Of a DNA stretch of 28,277 nt, positions 1-11,900 are shown piece after piece. Each line of letters opens with the position of its first letter. The stretch's first letter is position 1. Source of the stretch: a virus; the IMG/VR virus record IMGVR_UViG_3300030389_002916, positions 1 through 28,277 of that record; one strand, given 5' to 3'. Under the pieces are notes generated by a model. That model made no database searches, was not told the DNA's origin, and worked only from the letters and a program-made list of their open reading frames with translations. A program made the position numbers and the translations under genes.

Positions 1-300
1 GTTGATTACTCAACGAGTGAGCAGCCAGCAGAGCATAAGTCTCATAATTTGATAGAATTGGATAATGGGCAGTTTGCATTGTATCCGAATAATAGGATGC
101 GTATCTATGATAATAGCATTACACCCGAAATACCTAAGAATCCTGATTTTAAGGTATCAACAGTTTACTATCAAGTTGAAAATGGTCATGACCGTGATGG
201 ATTGGGTTCTGAAGAGAATTATTTCTGGAAAACGGCAAAAGAGAGGTCTGATTTTGGTGATGTAGGAGTTGGAAATACTGCAATTGATGGTTTAGGCTAA
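1..300 (+). CDS. 3' end of an unidentified virion/baseplate protein (partial)
   Basis: The frame is open from the first base of the window to a TAA at 298-300, so about 99 C-terminal residues are visible and the true start lies upstream. A TTG at 49 is in frame but has no convincing ribosome site and the frame continues above it, so I do not take it as the start. The visible part contains the segments ELDNGQFALYPNNRMRIYDN and KVSTVYYQVENG and ends in VGVGNTAIDGLG. I do not recognise the family firmly. In T4-like cyanophages the gene just before this small gene and gene 25 is usually a baseplate hub or wedge protein (gp5 or gp53 type). The fragment does not resemble the end of T4 gp53 as I remember it, so a hub-type protein is the better guess from position alone. 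A terminator follows directly. Confidence 0.55.
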   Translation, partial: VDYSTSEQPAEHKSHNLIELDNGQFALYPNNRMRIYDNSITPEIPKNPDFKVSTVYYQVENGHDRDGLGSEENYFWKTAKERSDFGDVGVGNTAIDGLG

Positions 301-314
301 AAACTAACAGATAT

Positions 315-355
315 AGTGTCTAAATAGAACAAATGTTCGTTTAGGCACTCTTTTT
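315..355 (+). terminator. Rho-independent terminator
   Basis: An inverted repeat forms an 11-bp stem (315-325 with 339-349, two G-T pairs), one bulged A, then a 4-bp GAAC/GTTC stem closed by an AAAT loop. It is followed by C and five T residues at 351-355. The position 14 bases after the stop codon of the upstream gene fits termination of that transcript. Folding was done by hand. Confidence 0.75.
319..326 (+). promoter_or_regulatory. Possible late-promoter box inside the terminator stem
   Basis: TCTAAATA differs by one base from the T4-type late promoter consensus NATAAATA and lies about 50 bases before the ATG at 376. It overlaps the 5' arm of the terminator hairpin, so it may be a stem sequence and not a promoter. 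Support is weaker than for the other boxes in this window. Confidence 0.3.
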
Positions 356-375
356 GTGTCTACTTGGAGGTTCCC

Positions 376-537
376 ATGTCAGAAAAAATGCTACGAGAGA
401 TCGCAAACGACTCTTTGACTCCTAAAAAGAGTGATAAACAGAGTTCTAGTGACTTTTTTGAGCGTCTTCGTGAAGAAGATGAAGACGGATTAGATTATGA
501 AATCGAAAGTTACGAAGTTATTGCAGAATATCGTTAG
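376..537 (+). CDS. Small acidic hypothetical protein (53 aa)
   Basis: ATG at 376 is preceded by a strong Shine-Dalgarno, GGAGG at 366-370, five bases upstream, which is one of only two clear ones in the window. The product starts MSEKMLREIANDSLTPKK and is rich in Glu and Asp in its second half (EEDEDGLDYEIESYEV); it has no signal peptide, membrane segment or cysteine. Its length, charge and strong ribosome site argue that it is a real gene sitting between a terminator and gene 25. I do not recognise a named family. The position in the baseplate cluster suggests a late-expressed small structural or assembly-related protein, but no function can be assigned from sequence. Confidence 0.75.
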   Translation: MSEKMLREIANDSLTPKKSDKQSSSDFFERLREEDEDGLDYEIESYEVIAEYR

Positions 538-545
538 AAAACCCT

Positions 546-553
546 GATAAATA
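546..553 (+). promoter_or_regulatory. Candidate late promoter upstream of gene 25
   Basis: GATAAATA is an exact match to the NATAAATA late-promoter box of T4-like phages. It lies 9 bases after the stop of the 53-aa gene and 23 bases before the gene 25 ATG, the same arrangement as before genes 8, 13 and 15. Confidence 0.6.
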
Positions 554-576
554 AAATATAGTAGTAAAAACTTCTA

Positions 577-978
577 ATGCCAGCTCAAAGAGTTAGTAAA
601 AGTTTCAAAGATCTTAGTATGTCATTCAAATTTAACCCTTTGAGTGGCGATTTAATTGATTTGAAGAATGAAAACGCAATAGCGAGAGCTGTGCGTAATA
701 TAGTATTGACTTCACCTGGTGAAAAGTTGTTTAATCCTGAGTTTGGGTCTAGTATAAGCGAAATTTTGTTTGAAAATGTTGATGATATCACTGCAATATC
801 AATTCAAGATGAAATTAGCAGTTCTTTGAAAAATTATGAACCAAGAGTCGAATTAATTGACGTAGATGTCGATCCTAACTTTGATCAAAATCAATTTGAC
901 GTAAGAATTACCTATAGGATAGTTGGTGTAGACATACCTCCATCACAATTAGACTTTGCATTGCTTCCATCACGATAA
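577..978 (+). CDS. 25: Baseplate wedge subunit gp25
   Basis: A 133-aa protein, essentially the same length as T4 gp25 (132 aa). It belongs to the gp25/GPW family of lysozyme-like-fold proteins that lack lysozyme activity and join wedge to sheath in contractile tails. Visible family features are the segments NAIARAVRNIVLTSPGEKLF (about residues 29-48), FGSSISEILFENVD (56-69), YEPRVELIDVDVD (88-100) and a C-terminal strand VRITYRIVGVDIP. I chose ATG 577 because a late-promoter box lies 23 bases upstream and the family length fits; an in-frame ATG at 619 would remove 14 residues. There is no clear Shine-Dalgarno. Its stop codon directly abuts the ATG of gene 6, so the two are probably translated together. 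Unlike in T4, gene 25 sits next to gene 6, an order typical of T4-like cyanophages. Confidence 0.95.
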   Translation: MPAQRVSKSFKDLSMSFKFNPLSGDLIDLKNENAIARAVRNIVLTSPGEKLFNPEFGSSISEILFENVDDITAISIQDEISSSLKNYEPRVELIDVDVDPNFDQNQFDVRITYRIVGVDIPPSQLDFALLPSR

Positions 979-2907
979 ATGTCACTTTTAAACTTTACTA
1001 GTCTGGATTTTGACCAGATTAAAGAAACACTTAAACAATATTTACAATCCAACTCGAATTTTACGGATTATGACTTCGAGGGATCGAACTTGTCAACAAT
1101 TTTAGACGTTTTAGCATATAACACATACATTACTTCATATAATGCCAATATGATCTCTAATGAGGTCTTTATTGATAGTGCAACTCTTAGAGAAAATGTT
1201 GTTGCACTTGCCAGAAACATCGGATATATCCCTAGATCAAGAAAAGCATCAACTGCAACGATAAATTTCACTGTAGAACCAGGAATTACACCTCCACCAA
1301 CAACAATTACCTTAAAAAAAGGCCCAGTCGTTTCTACATCTCAATTTGGAGGTCAATCTTTCGTTTTCGGCATTACAAAAGACATTACAAAACCCGTAAT
1401 TGATGGAGTTGCATCATTTTTAGACATAGATGTAAAACAAGGGAACGTAGTTGATCAAAAATTCCCATATTCTTCAAATAATATCAATCAAAGGTTCATT
1501 TTATCGAATGCGGGGATAGATTTAAGCACTTTAGAGGTATATGTAAGACCATCTGCGACTTCTTCACTACTTTCTAGTTACACAAGGCAAGATAGTCTGT
1601 TTGATGCGGTTACGGGGAGTTCAATAACAGGTGATTCACTCATTTATTACTTACAAGAGATAGAAGATGAGCAATATGAGATCATTTTTGGTGATGGAAT
1701 CTTCGGAAAAGCACTTGCAGATGGAAATATTGTCGAAGTTTCGTATATTATATCAAATGGATCCGAAGCTAATGGTATTAGTAACCTAAGTTTTAGTGGA
1801 AAATGCACTTATACTCGAAATGCAGTCATAAATACCATAACTAGCGGTATTTCACTCGTAACTGCTAATACACCCTCTAGTGGTGGAGACGAAATTGAGA
1901 GTGTTGACTCAGTTAAAAAGTTTGCACCCCAAATTTATGCCACTCAAAACCGTGCTTTGACCTCAAATGACTATGAAATCTTGATTCCTAACAAAATTTA
2001 TCCAGAAACTGAGTCAATTTCCGTTTATGGAGGTGAAGAATTGGTTCCTCCACAGTATGGAAAGGTTTTTATCAGCATAAAACCACGAACTGGTGACTTT
2101 GTTCCAAACGCAATCAAAGAAAATATCAAAAGAGACCTCCGAAAATACTCTGTAGCGGGAATTGTGCCTGAAATTCTCGATCTCAAGTATCTCTACCTTG
2201 AGACTGACAGTAAAGTTTACTATAATACGAGTCTTGCACCTAATTCTTTAATGGTATCAACTACTATTTTGAGCAATATTAACAAATTAGCTGCTTCTGC
2301 GGAGTTAAATAAGTATGGTGCAAGGTTTAAATACAGTAAATTCCTTAAAGTTATAGATCAAAGTCACGAATCAATCACTTCTAACATCACAACAGTTGAG
2401 ATGAGACGCGATTTGAGGCTATCTCTTGACCAATTTGCGGAATATGCCATTGATTTTGGCAATCAATTCCATATTTCATCCATGGATGGGTTCAATATTC
2501 GCTCTACTGCCTTCAATGTGTTAGATATTGGTAGACCAGTTTATCTTTACGACATCCCAAACACTGATAAAAAGACTGGATCACTTGGTTTATTCTCATT
2601 AGATTCACCAGGATCAACAACTCCAATGATTGAGAGGTCAAATATAGGTGTTGTTAACTATATTACAGGTAGAATTACCCTTAACCCTATCAACATTACA
2701 GCAGGAAAGACAAAAGATGCTCAAGAAATCATGGAAATTTCTGTTATTCCCCATTCAAATGATGTAATTGGATTACAGGATCTTTATTTACAACTAGATA
2801 CTAGTAACGTAGAGATGATTGTCGATGAAATTGCGTCAGGTGCAGATCCATCAGGATCAACTTATACAGTTACTTCAAGTTATACAGACAGAAAGATTGT
2901 AAGATAA
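979..2907 (+). CDS. 6: Baseplate wedge subunit gp6
   Basis: A 642-aa protein, close to T4 gp6 (660 aa). gp6 forms the ring that links the wedges of the baseplate. The N-terminal 100 residues carry the family pattern: LNFTSLDFDQIKETLKQYL, then ILDVLAYNTYITSYNANMISNE and LRENVVALARNIGYIPRS. A baseplate-J-like core follows, including GGDEIESVDSVKKFAPQIYA at about residues 302-321 and RALTSNDYEILIP at 325-337. The C-terminal part is beta-rich, as expected for the gp6 dimerisation region. The ATG immediately follows the TAA of gene 25, and only three bases separate its stop from the next gene, so 25, 6 and the giant gene appear translationally linked. Unlike gp7, gp8 and gp14 here, this protein keeps its usual length and carries none of the repeat modules. 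Confidence 0.95.
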   Translation: MSLLNFTSLDFDQIKETLKQYLQSNSNFTDYDFEGSNLSTILDVLAYNTYITSYNANMISNEVFIDSATLRENVVALARNIGYIPRSRKASTATINFTVEPGITPPPTTITLKKGPVVSTSQFGGQSFVFGITKDITKPVIDGVASFLDIDVKQGNVVDQKFPYSSNNINQRFILSNAGIDLSTLEVYVRPSATSSLLSSYTRQDSLFDAVTGSSITGDSLIYYLQEIEDEQYEIIFGDGIFGKALADGNIVEVSYIISNGSEANGISNLSFSGKCTYTRNAVINTITSGISLVTANTPSSGGDEIESVDSVKKFAPQIYATQNRALTSNDYEILIPNKIYPETESISVYGGEELVPPQYGKVFISIKPRTGDFVPNAIKENIKRDLRKYSVAGIVPEILDLKYLYLETDSKVYYNTSLAPNSLMVSTTILSNINKLAASAELNKYGARFKYSKFLKVIDQSHESITSNITTVEMRRDLRLSLDQFAEYAIDFGNQFHISSMDGFNIRSTAFNVLDIGRPVYLYDIPNTDKKTGSLGLFSLDSPGSTTPMIERSNIGVVNYITGRITLNPINITAGKTKDAQEIMEISVIPHSNDVIGLQDLYLQLDTSNVEMIVDEIASGADPSGSTYTVTSSYTDRKIVR

Positions 2908-2910
2908 CAC

Positions 2911-5900
2911 ATGACCGATAAAAGAGTTCAAATTAATAAAGTTGTTAAAGAACAACTTCCTTCTTATGTGAAGGATGACAGCCCTCTAGTCGGTGAATTT
3001 TTAAGTGCATATTACCAAGGTCAAGAATATCAAGGCGGCCCAATAGATATAATCAATAATCTAGACTCTTATATACAATTAAACAAATCAGGCAACCTAG
3101 TCGGTTTTACGACCCTCTCAAGTGCTGTTGGCCAGTTTGATCAAACCATATCTGTAAAGGATGTAACTGGATTTCCTGATAATTATGGTTTATTAAAAAT
3201 AGACAATGAGATAATTTCATACACTGGAGTTAATACATCAACCAACTCATTTACTGGATGTATTCGTGGTTTTGCAGGTATCACTTCATTTAGCAATCCA
3301 GATGAACCAGAGGAGTTTATATTTTCTACATCAAAGGCAGCATCGCATGCGGTTGGTATAGGAACAAGTGGTGGTGTAGTTGAAAATTTAAGTATATTAT
3401 TTTTACAAGAATTTTTAAAAAAATCTAAAAAACAATTTTTACCAGGTTTTCAAAAAGATTTAAACCCTGCGTTAAATCAACCACAGTTTATTCGTCATTC
3501 AAAAGATTTTTATAACTCAAGAGGAACTGATGAATCATTTAAATTACTGTTTAAATCATTATATAACGAAGAAGTAGATATTGTTAGGCCTGCTGATTAT
3601 GTAATTGCACCATCTGACGCAAACTATAGAAAAACTCGTGATATTATAGTTGAGGCAATACAAGGTGATCCCATGGATCTTGAGAATAGAACTCTTTTTC
3701 AAGATCCATATGAAAACTTATCTAGAGCGTCTGGCCCCGTTTCAATGGTTGAGAGAGTTAGGGTTGGTCTTTTAACTGAAACATATTACAAAGTTAGTAT
3801 TGATGCATCTTTTGGAACAGGAAGTTCTGATGAATTGACATATGGTAATTTTGCCATACATGCTAATTCTAAAAACGTTGGTGCTGTTGGAGTTGGGCAA
3901 ACTTATATTGATGTTGACTCTACCATAGGATTTCCTGATAAAGGAGCATTAACCTTTGTATATCAAAATGGAACAGTTGGAGTTTGCACATATAGTAGCA
4001 CTAACATTACACAGTTTTTAGGAATAACTGGTATTACTACTACTATTAAAGATGCAACATCAATTAGACAGAATACCTATGTTTATGCCTTGGGGCAAGC
4101 AAACAGCACCGCAGGGGTCACTACAGACGGCATACGGTGTCGCATAACAGGTGTATTAAGTGGAGTTGAATTACCTGATACTTTTTACCAAAGAAAGGGT
4201 GCAAAGATAAAATTAAAGTCTTTAGGAAAAATTGCTAATGTAAATGATTTTAAATCTAATAATTGGATTTATAATGTTCAACCAAAATACAATATTGATA
4301 CGATAACATTACAAGATGCTTCTAATAATACTTATGAAGTTGTAACTAAAGATTTTCATAGAATAAGATTAAATGACAACGTAACAATTCAAACAAATAA
4401 CGCTACATTAGATGGCACATATGCTGTTACTGATGTTTTAAGTAATGTAAAACTTAGAATTAGGGGATCTGCAATAAGTAGTCTTTCAGCAGTAGTAGCC
4501 ATAACTAAAACTATTGCAAAGGGAAATTCAGATGGAACTAGTGTTGATGATAATCACCAACATTTAAATGATTATACTGCTAATGTTCAAAATATTTACA
4601 TGGAGGAAGTTGGATATGCTCACACTCTTTCAAAACTTAAAAATTTAGTTGCTTCCAACTCTATACCAACTTATGGTTCAAACCATAAACTTAACCCAAG
4701 CACTCAAAAAATTAAGTTATCTGGAACATTTAAAGGTGGCCAAACTATTATTGGAATTACTACTGGTTCTAATGATCACAACTTCTTTAGTGGTGATGCC
4801 ATTTACTATACACCACAAAAACAATCTGATGGAACTATTGATAGTTTTCTTTTCAGTGAAGGATTATATTTTGTAGAGAGAGTAAATTTAAATGATATAA
4901 AATTAGCAAAATCCAGATCAAACTTATATGATGGTAATTATACAAAAGTGTCTGAAACAACTGTTACAACAGACATTGTAGATAATACTTTTGAAAAATA
5001 TGAATTTCATCAAAAACAGATTTTACCCCAAAAATTGTTTAGAGAAATTGACATGCCAGTTTATGATGGTAAGAAATATAAAACAAGAATTGGATATAAT
5101 GGTATTTTAATTAACGGTGTTGAAATATTAAGTTATAAGTCTCAAGATCTTTGTTACTATGGTGATATTAAATCAATTGATGTGACTGGTAGTGGAAGAA
5201 AATATGATGTTATAAATCCACCTCAATTAGCAATTAACGATGGTGTTGGGGCAGGTGCAACTGGATATGTAGCGACTAGAGGTAGTTTACAAGAAATAAG
5301 AATTTTAGAACCTGGCTTTGATTATGTTGATATTCCAAAAGTATCAATAAGTGGTGGAAATGGAACTGGTGCTGTAGCAGAATGTAAAATGGTTACAGTT
5401 CCACATCAAGTTGTGTTTAATGCTGGTTCGGCATCTCAGACTATTGTGGTTACTGGATCTGATGATTTTAACGTTGGATTTTTAACATATCATAAGTTTA
5501 GAAATCATGAGAGAGTTGTATATGATACTTTTGGTGAGAAAGGTTTAGCAGGATTGAGCACTGGAGCAATATATTACGTTAACACAGATACTCCTACTGG
5601 TATGACAACAATATCATCATGGGTAGGTTATACAGGAACAACTTGGTATCCAGAAAAAACAATTAGACTTCATAGAAATTTAAATGATGCAGTTGCTGGT
5701 ATTAATACGTTAGGGTTTACTGCTGCTGGTGAAGGGAACCATCAATTTAGATCTTTAAATGGTAAATCACAAGTTGGTAGTATAAATGTGTTAGAACCTG
5801 GTGAAGGATATGAAAATAAACTTAAAACTTGTGAACCAGCAGGTATTAATACTGCACTTGATAGAATCACAATTAATAACCATGATTATAAGACAGGTGA

Positions 5901-8900
5901 GATTGTAACATATACTGCTGATTCTAATGGAACTGCTATTGAAGGGCTATCAAGTGATAAAAAATATTATGTTTATGTTATAGATGACAATACTTTTAAA
6001 TTATCAACAGTTGGTGTTGGAACAACAGCAAAAGATTTTTATCTTAAAACAAAACAGTATGAAAACTTTAGATCGATAGGAGTTGGAACACATAGTTTTA
6101 ATTACGATCCAATTTCAGTAAAAGTAGAGGGTATAATTGGTATAAGTTCAATAGAGGGTAAAACCTTCCAATGTGTTCCTCAACCTTTGTTTAGAGGTGA
6201 AGTCACATCAGTTCACTTAACAAATGGTGGTGTTGGATATGGTGCATCTGAGATACTTAACTTTAACAGACAACCAAGAGTAGATTTATATACTGGAGTA
6301 AGTGGAGAATTATTACCTGTTGTTGCAGGTGGATCTATAATTGATGTTGCAATTCAAAATAGAGGTCAATCATATAATACTCCTCCTAGTATTTCGGTTA
6401 CAGGTATTGGAACTGGTGCAGAATTAGTTCCAGAAATAGTTGATGGTCAAATTAGATCAGTTAAAATTATTAAAGGTGGTATTGGGTATGGTGCTTCAAC
6501 TACTTCACTTAATGTTGAGGCTGCTGGTGAATTTGCTATTTTCAATGTTAATCTTAAAACATGGCAAGTAAATGAGGTTAGAAAGAATTTTATTAACATA
6601 GATGACTCTGATGTATTCATAGAAAAACCAACACAACTTAGTCGTGAATTACAATGTTCACATGCATATGCACCAAGAGGTTTAAGAAAAATTGTATATC
6701 AAAATAATTCAGATGGAGATCCTTTATATGGTAGTAGAGATTTAACTTTATCCAGTGATGTTGAAGAGAATAAAACACAACACTCACCTATTATTGGTTG
6801 GGCATATGATGGTCTACCAATATATGGCCCATATGGATATGAGAAAAGCACTGGTGGATCTGTAACTCAACTTAATTCTGGTTATTCTATTGATTTAAAG
6901 GCAAACAGACCTCCAACTAGTGTATTCCCACAAGAATTTTTTATTGATGACTTTACTTGGAATAGTAACACTGACGAGAGTTATCTTGATGAAAATAATG
7001 GAAGATTTGGTATAACTCCCGAATATCCAAATGGAACCTATGCTTACTTTACCACACTTGAATCAACAGTAACAGCAGATGCTAGTGATCCATTTAATAA
7101 TTTTAAAAAACCAAAGTTTCCATATTTAATAGGTGAAAATTTCTGGGCTCAACCAAATGAATTTAACTTTTTATCAAAAAGTAATCAAGATGCAATTAAT
7201 CTTAACGAAACTGGTTGGGTAAGAAATACAGAACCATATGAATTATTACAAGATGATAGTTCATATGCTTATGTTAGTCAATCATATAAGTCTGTAACTC
7301 AAGAGGGATCCATTGTTTATGCCTCAGAGGGATCTGTAGAAAAAATAGGAATTGTTACTGGTGGTTCTTCATATCAAGTTGGAGATAAACTTGTATTTGA
7401 AGAAAAAGTAGCAGAAAACTTTGAAACGGTTGGAAAGGTATCAAGAGTAAAAGGGCCTGGTATCGGAACTATTGCAGTTACTAATGTAAAATTAAACAAT
7501 ATTGAATTCTATCCTTCAGAAGAAAGGGGTAGATTTGTTGGTATTCATACCACACCATTAGGTATAGAAAATGGAGATAAAATTTTTATCTCTGGAATTA
7601 CAACTACTAGTTCTCAACTTGGGGGTAAAACTTTTAATGTAGGAATTAAATCATCTAGATTATTAGTATCCGAAGGTATAGGATCAGTTGCTGCGACAGG
7701 ATTGGTAACATTTTTTAATGTTCAGGGTAAACTAGCGTCACCTAATGCTAATCTCAACAGTCTCAATTTAAGAGAGAATGATATTTTAAAAGTTGGTATT
7801 GGAACTAGACAAGAAAAAGTTAAAATATTAAATGTTGACGCAGCTAATTCTAGACTAAGAGTATTAAGAGATCAAGATGGAACTGAAACTGGTGCTCATG
7901 TTGGATTAAGTCATACTATTAGAACAATCATTGAGGAAGATCCTAGAAAGTTTTCAATAGATGTTGGATTTACCACAACATTTCAAAATGAAGTTGATTT
8001 TGAGTATTATTTTAATCCTGTAGAATCTGTAGGTGTTGGAACAACTGCTGGGCCTGGAATAGGAACAACTGTTAGTTTTTCTGTTCCTGGTGGTGGAATA
8101 ACTTCATTGTTTGTACCTACTAGATCCATATTCTTACCAAATCACAAATTTAAAACTGGAGATGAGGTAAGATATAAACGAAATACGGGTGATTCTTTAG
8201 GAATCGCAACTAATCGTGCTAATGCTGATTTGCGTGTTAAATCTGCAGATCTGTCTGAAGATGTTCCTTTGTTTGTTGCTAAACTAAGTGATGATTTGAT
8301 TGGATTATCAACAGTTAGAATTGGTTTAGGAACAGGTGGGGGTGGAATAGATCCAGAAGATATATTTACGGGTGTTGGCCATACCATTAAAGAACAAAGT
8401 TTAGTATATTTTGTAGGTATTGGAACTGGTAAATATCATAGTTTAACCAAAAGTTACAGCGACACAGTAAAGGGATCTATAGAGAAAAATTTAGTTACTG
8501 TATCAACAGCAAGTAGTCATGGAATGACTGGGAATGATAGAGTAATTTTGAGTGTAAACTCTGGAACTACCGAAACTGTTCCAATTAAATATAATAAGTC
8601 AAATAGAAAATTAATTGCGAGAACTCTTGATTTTGTTGGTGCTGGTATTAACACTTCAGGTTCTTTAGAAGGAATTCCTGGTACAATTGAAATCCTTGAT
8701 CATAAGATGGTAACTGGTCAAAGAGTGGTTTATACAACAACCACTAGTGTATCTGGATTAACTGATGATGAAGAATATTTTGTATATGTAATTAATAAAG
8801 ATACAATTAAATTATGTGGTAGTAGATTCCAAACAAAACAAAGAAGACCTAAATTTGTTGAACTTGGAGTTCAAGGTGAAGGATCTGCAGGAACATTAAA

Positions 8901-11900
8901 TCTTGTCAATCCTCCATTAGAATTTTATAAAAATGGAACAATAACATTTGATCTATCTGATTCATCATTATCTTATGTAAAAATTGCTGATACCTTACCA
9001 GCGTTTGATTTAAAACTTTACACGGATTATAACTTTGTTCATGAATACGAGTCAAACCAAAAATCATCAACTTTTAATGTAAGTAGAACAGGAACTGTTG
9101 GAGTTGATGGTAAACTCATATTAACATTTAATCAAAATACTCCAAAAATACTTTACTATAACTTAGTTGCGAATACATCTTCTGATAACCCCGATATAAA
9201 CAAAGAACTTGTTTTAGATAGAGAAATTATAGGAAACAATTCAATATCGTTTAGAGATAGTCGTTATGCAGGCCAATTTAATATTCTTGCAAATTCGACA
9301 AATACATTTACATATAATTTGGATAGATATCCAGAAGTAGCATCATATACTAGTTCAGATACAACCATATTAAGTTATGAAACTACATCTAAAACTGCTT
9401 ATGGCCCAATAGCAGCAGTTTCTCTATCAGAAAAAGGAAAGGGATATACTAGATTACCTGGTGTTTCCACTGTAACCTCTGACACAGGATCAAATGCTAT
9501 TTTAGAAGCATCTAGCACATCAATAGGTGTTCCTCAGACTACAAAACTTGAAAGTATTGGTTTTGATTATCCATCAGACTTTACGTTAAGACCTCAATCA
9601 AAACTTCCTCAGATTATCAAGATCTCTGCACTATCTGGTTTAAAACGTGTTGGAATTACATCTTATGGTAGAGGATATAATCATCCACCATCATTAGTTG
9701 TTCTTGATGGTGTTACCAGAGCGAAAGATAATGATGTAGATTTAGTTTATAATTTATCAACTCCAGATGAACCTGGTTATGTTGATATTATTGAAAATAC
9801 ATATGGTTTATCTAACGTAACTCCATTCATCATACCTGTAGGTAATCCAAATGGAATTAGAATTACAAATCTCGTTTATGATTCATCTACAGACACTGTT
9901 GCAGCAACATTAAAAGTTGCTTATAGTTTAGCAGAGGAATTTCCTATAGAAGTTGGTGATAGAGTTTTAGTAGAAAATGTTAGTGTTGGAGTTGGATCTA
10001 CAGGAAAGGGTTATAATTCAGAATCGTATGATTATCGTACATTTGAAATAACACAAGTTCACCAAAACTTAGGTAATGTTGGTGTTGTAACTTATAGTTT
10101 AGGTGGTAATCTTCCATCTGGTGAAATACCTGGTAATTTTAATTCTACATTATCATCTGGAATATTAGTAAGAGAAAGAGATTTCCCACAATTCTCTGCT
10201 GAATTACAACCAAACACATTTAACACAAAAGAAACATTAACATCAGAAACCAGTGTTGGCCCTGTATCTGGTGTTGTTGCTGAATATGATCCAGCAAGTC
10301 AATGGTTAACTATAGAGGCTGCAAGTGATTTTGAAGTTGGTAAGATAATTCAATCAGAAGTGACAGGTGCTAAAGGAACTGTATCAGAAATAGTTCTTAC
10401 TTTTGATACTAATTTCTTAGTAGATTACTTCTCATTGGTTAATAATGGTTGGGAATATGAAACAGGTTTCTTAAGTAATATTTTACAAGTAACACATGAA
10501 AATGAATATTATCAGAGATTTGCTTATGCGATTAAATCCAGAGTATTCATGGAAAAATGGAAGGATATTGTTAATACATTAAATCATACTGCTGGATTCC
10601 AAAAATTTAGTAATCTTCAAGTAGAGTCATCTTTACCAGTTGCTAATAAAGCAACAATGGTAGTTGGTCTTGCTGGAACAGTGACTGGTGTTATCGATTT
10701 AATAGGAAATGAGAGTTTAAATGAAGTCAATAATTTTGACTTAGTTACGGAAAACTTAAAATCAAGATCTCCTGCTGCTGGTAACTTATCTGATGAAATT
10801 ACCTTCCAAAATAGAATTTTAATTGACTATGCGGAATCTGTTGGAAATAGAGTTATTACAATTGATAATATTAGTGATGATTTTAATGATTTACCAAGAA
10901 CAACTGCTTTCTCTGAAGTAGGTAGATTTTCCATAACTGGAAATAAAGAAAATAGGTTTATGGTGTATGTGAAAGATAGATTATTTGAAGGTGAGAGACA
11001 ATTAATTATGGTTAACGCATTATTTGATCCGATTAGTGGTCAATCAATGATTAACCAATATGGTTCTGTAGATACTGTAAGAGATCTTGGATCTATGGAT
11101 ACTGATGTTGATGGAAGTGAAGCAGTTCTTAGATTCTTCCCAAATAAGAGTGAATTTAATAATTATAATGTAACAACTCTTTCATATAACCTTAATGAAC
11201 TTGTTGGAAGTGCAACATCACAAATTTTAGGATTGTCAACTTCCATAGGAGTAGGATCTTCAACATCAGCACTCGTTCATATTGGTGCTGCTACAACATT
11301 AGCAGGATTCTCTCAAGCTGGTGACGAGACTGAGGTTATTATCGCAACAGTTGGAACAGCATCTACAACAGGAATAGCAACAGGTAGACTTGATGAATTA
11401 CATAATCCTAGATCTGCTAAAGTGATAGTTTCTATAGCAACAAGTGAAGGAACAGTTGAATATAATGAATTAAATATGATCATGCATCAAAGTGGAGGCC
11501 CTGATTTAGGTGGTGGTGCTGTTGGTTTAGGAACCACTGTAGCATTTGAACAATATGGTCAATTAACTATTCATAATAGAAGAGATAGTCTTGCTGCAGA
11601 ACCATTAGGATCATTTAGACCACATGTTGTTGGTCTTGGAACAACGGCTCAGATACAAATTGGATTTACACCAAGAGCTGGTATTGCAACTGCATATATT
11701 AATTCAGTCACCATAGGAATATCATCTGAAATATACACTGGAATAGGAACTATAGCATTAGAAAATGGAGCATTGATCGCACAGGGATCGGCAATACCTT
11801 CGAGATCTTCACCTTATGCTGTTGGTATAGGAAGTTATAGTGAGGAATTTGATGCTGCGTATGCAATAGTTCAAGTTAAAGATGTTACAAATGATAGATA

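Noticed and set aside
65-265. A 66-codon + frame overlapping the first gene.
   Set aside because: The alternative frame (1-300) runs to the window edge, has a plausible folded product and ends just before a terminator; this one has no supporting signals.
315-349. Hairpin as a tRNA or small RNA gene.
   Set aside because: A single long stem with a four-base loop followed by T residues fits a terminator; there is no cloverleaf or CCA end.
1827-1834. An internal CATAAATA inside gene 6.
   Set aside because: It matches the late-promoter box but no gene starts downstream nearby; in AT-rich DNA such matches are expected by chance.
3410-3440. A-rich and T-rich runs that could cause ribosome or polymerase slippage in the giant gene; also seven A at about 1314-1320 in gene 6.
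   Set aside because: The protein family matches continue in the same frame after the runs, and no alternative frame of useful length follows.
6658-7150. YHYH-like domain as a separate metal-binding enzyme gene.
   Set aside because: It is in frame inside the giant gene without its own start, and the key histidine of the name motif is replaced.
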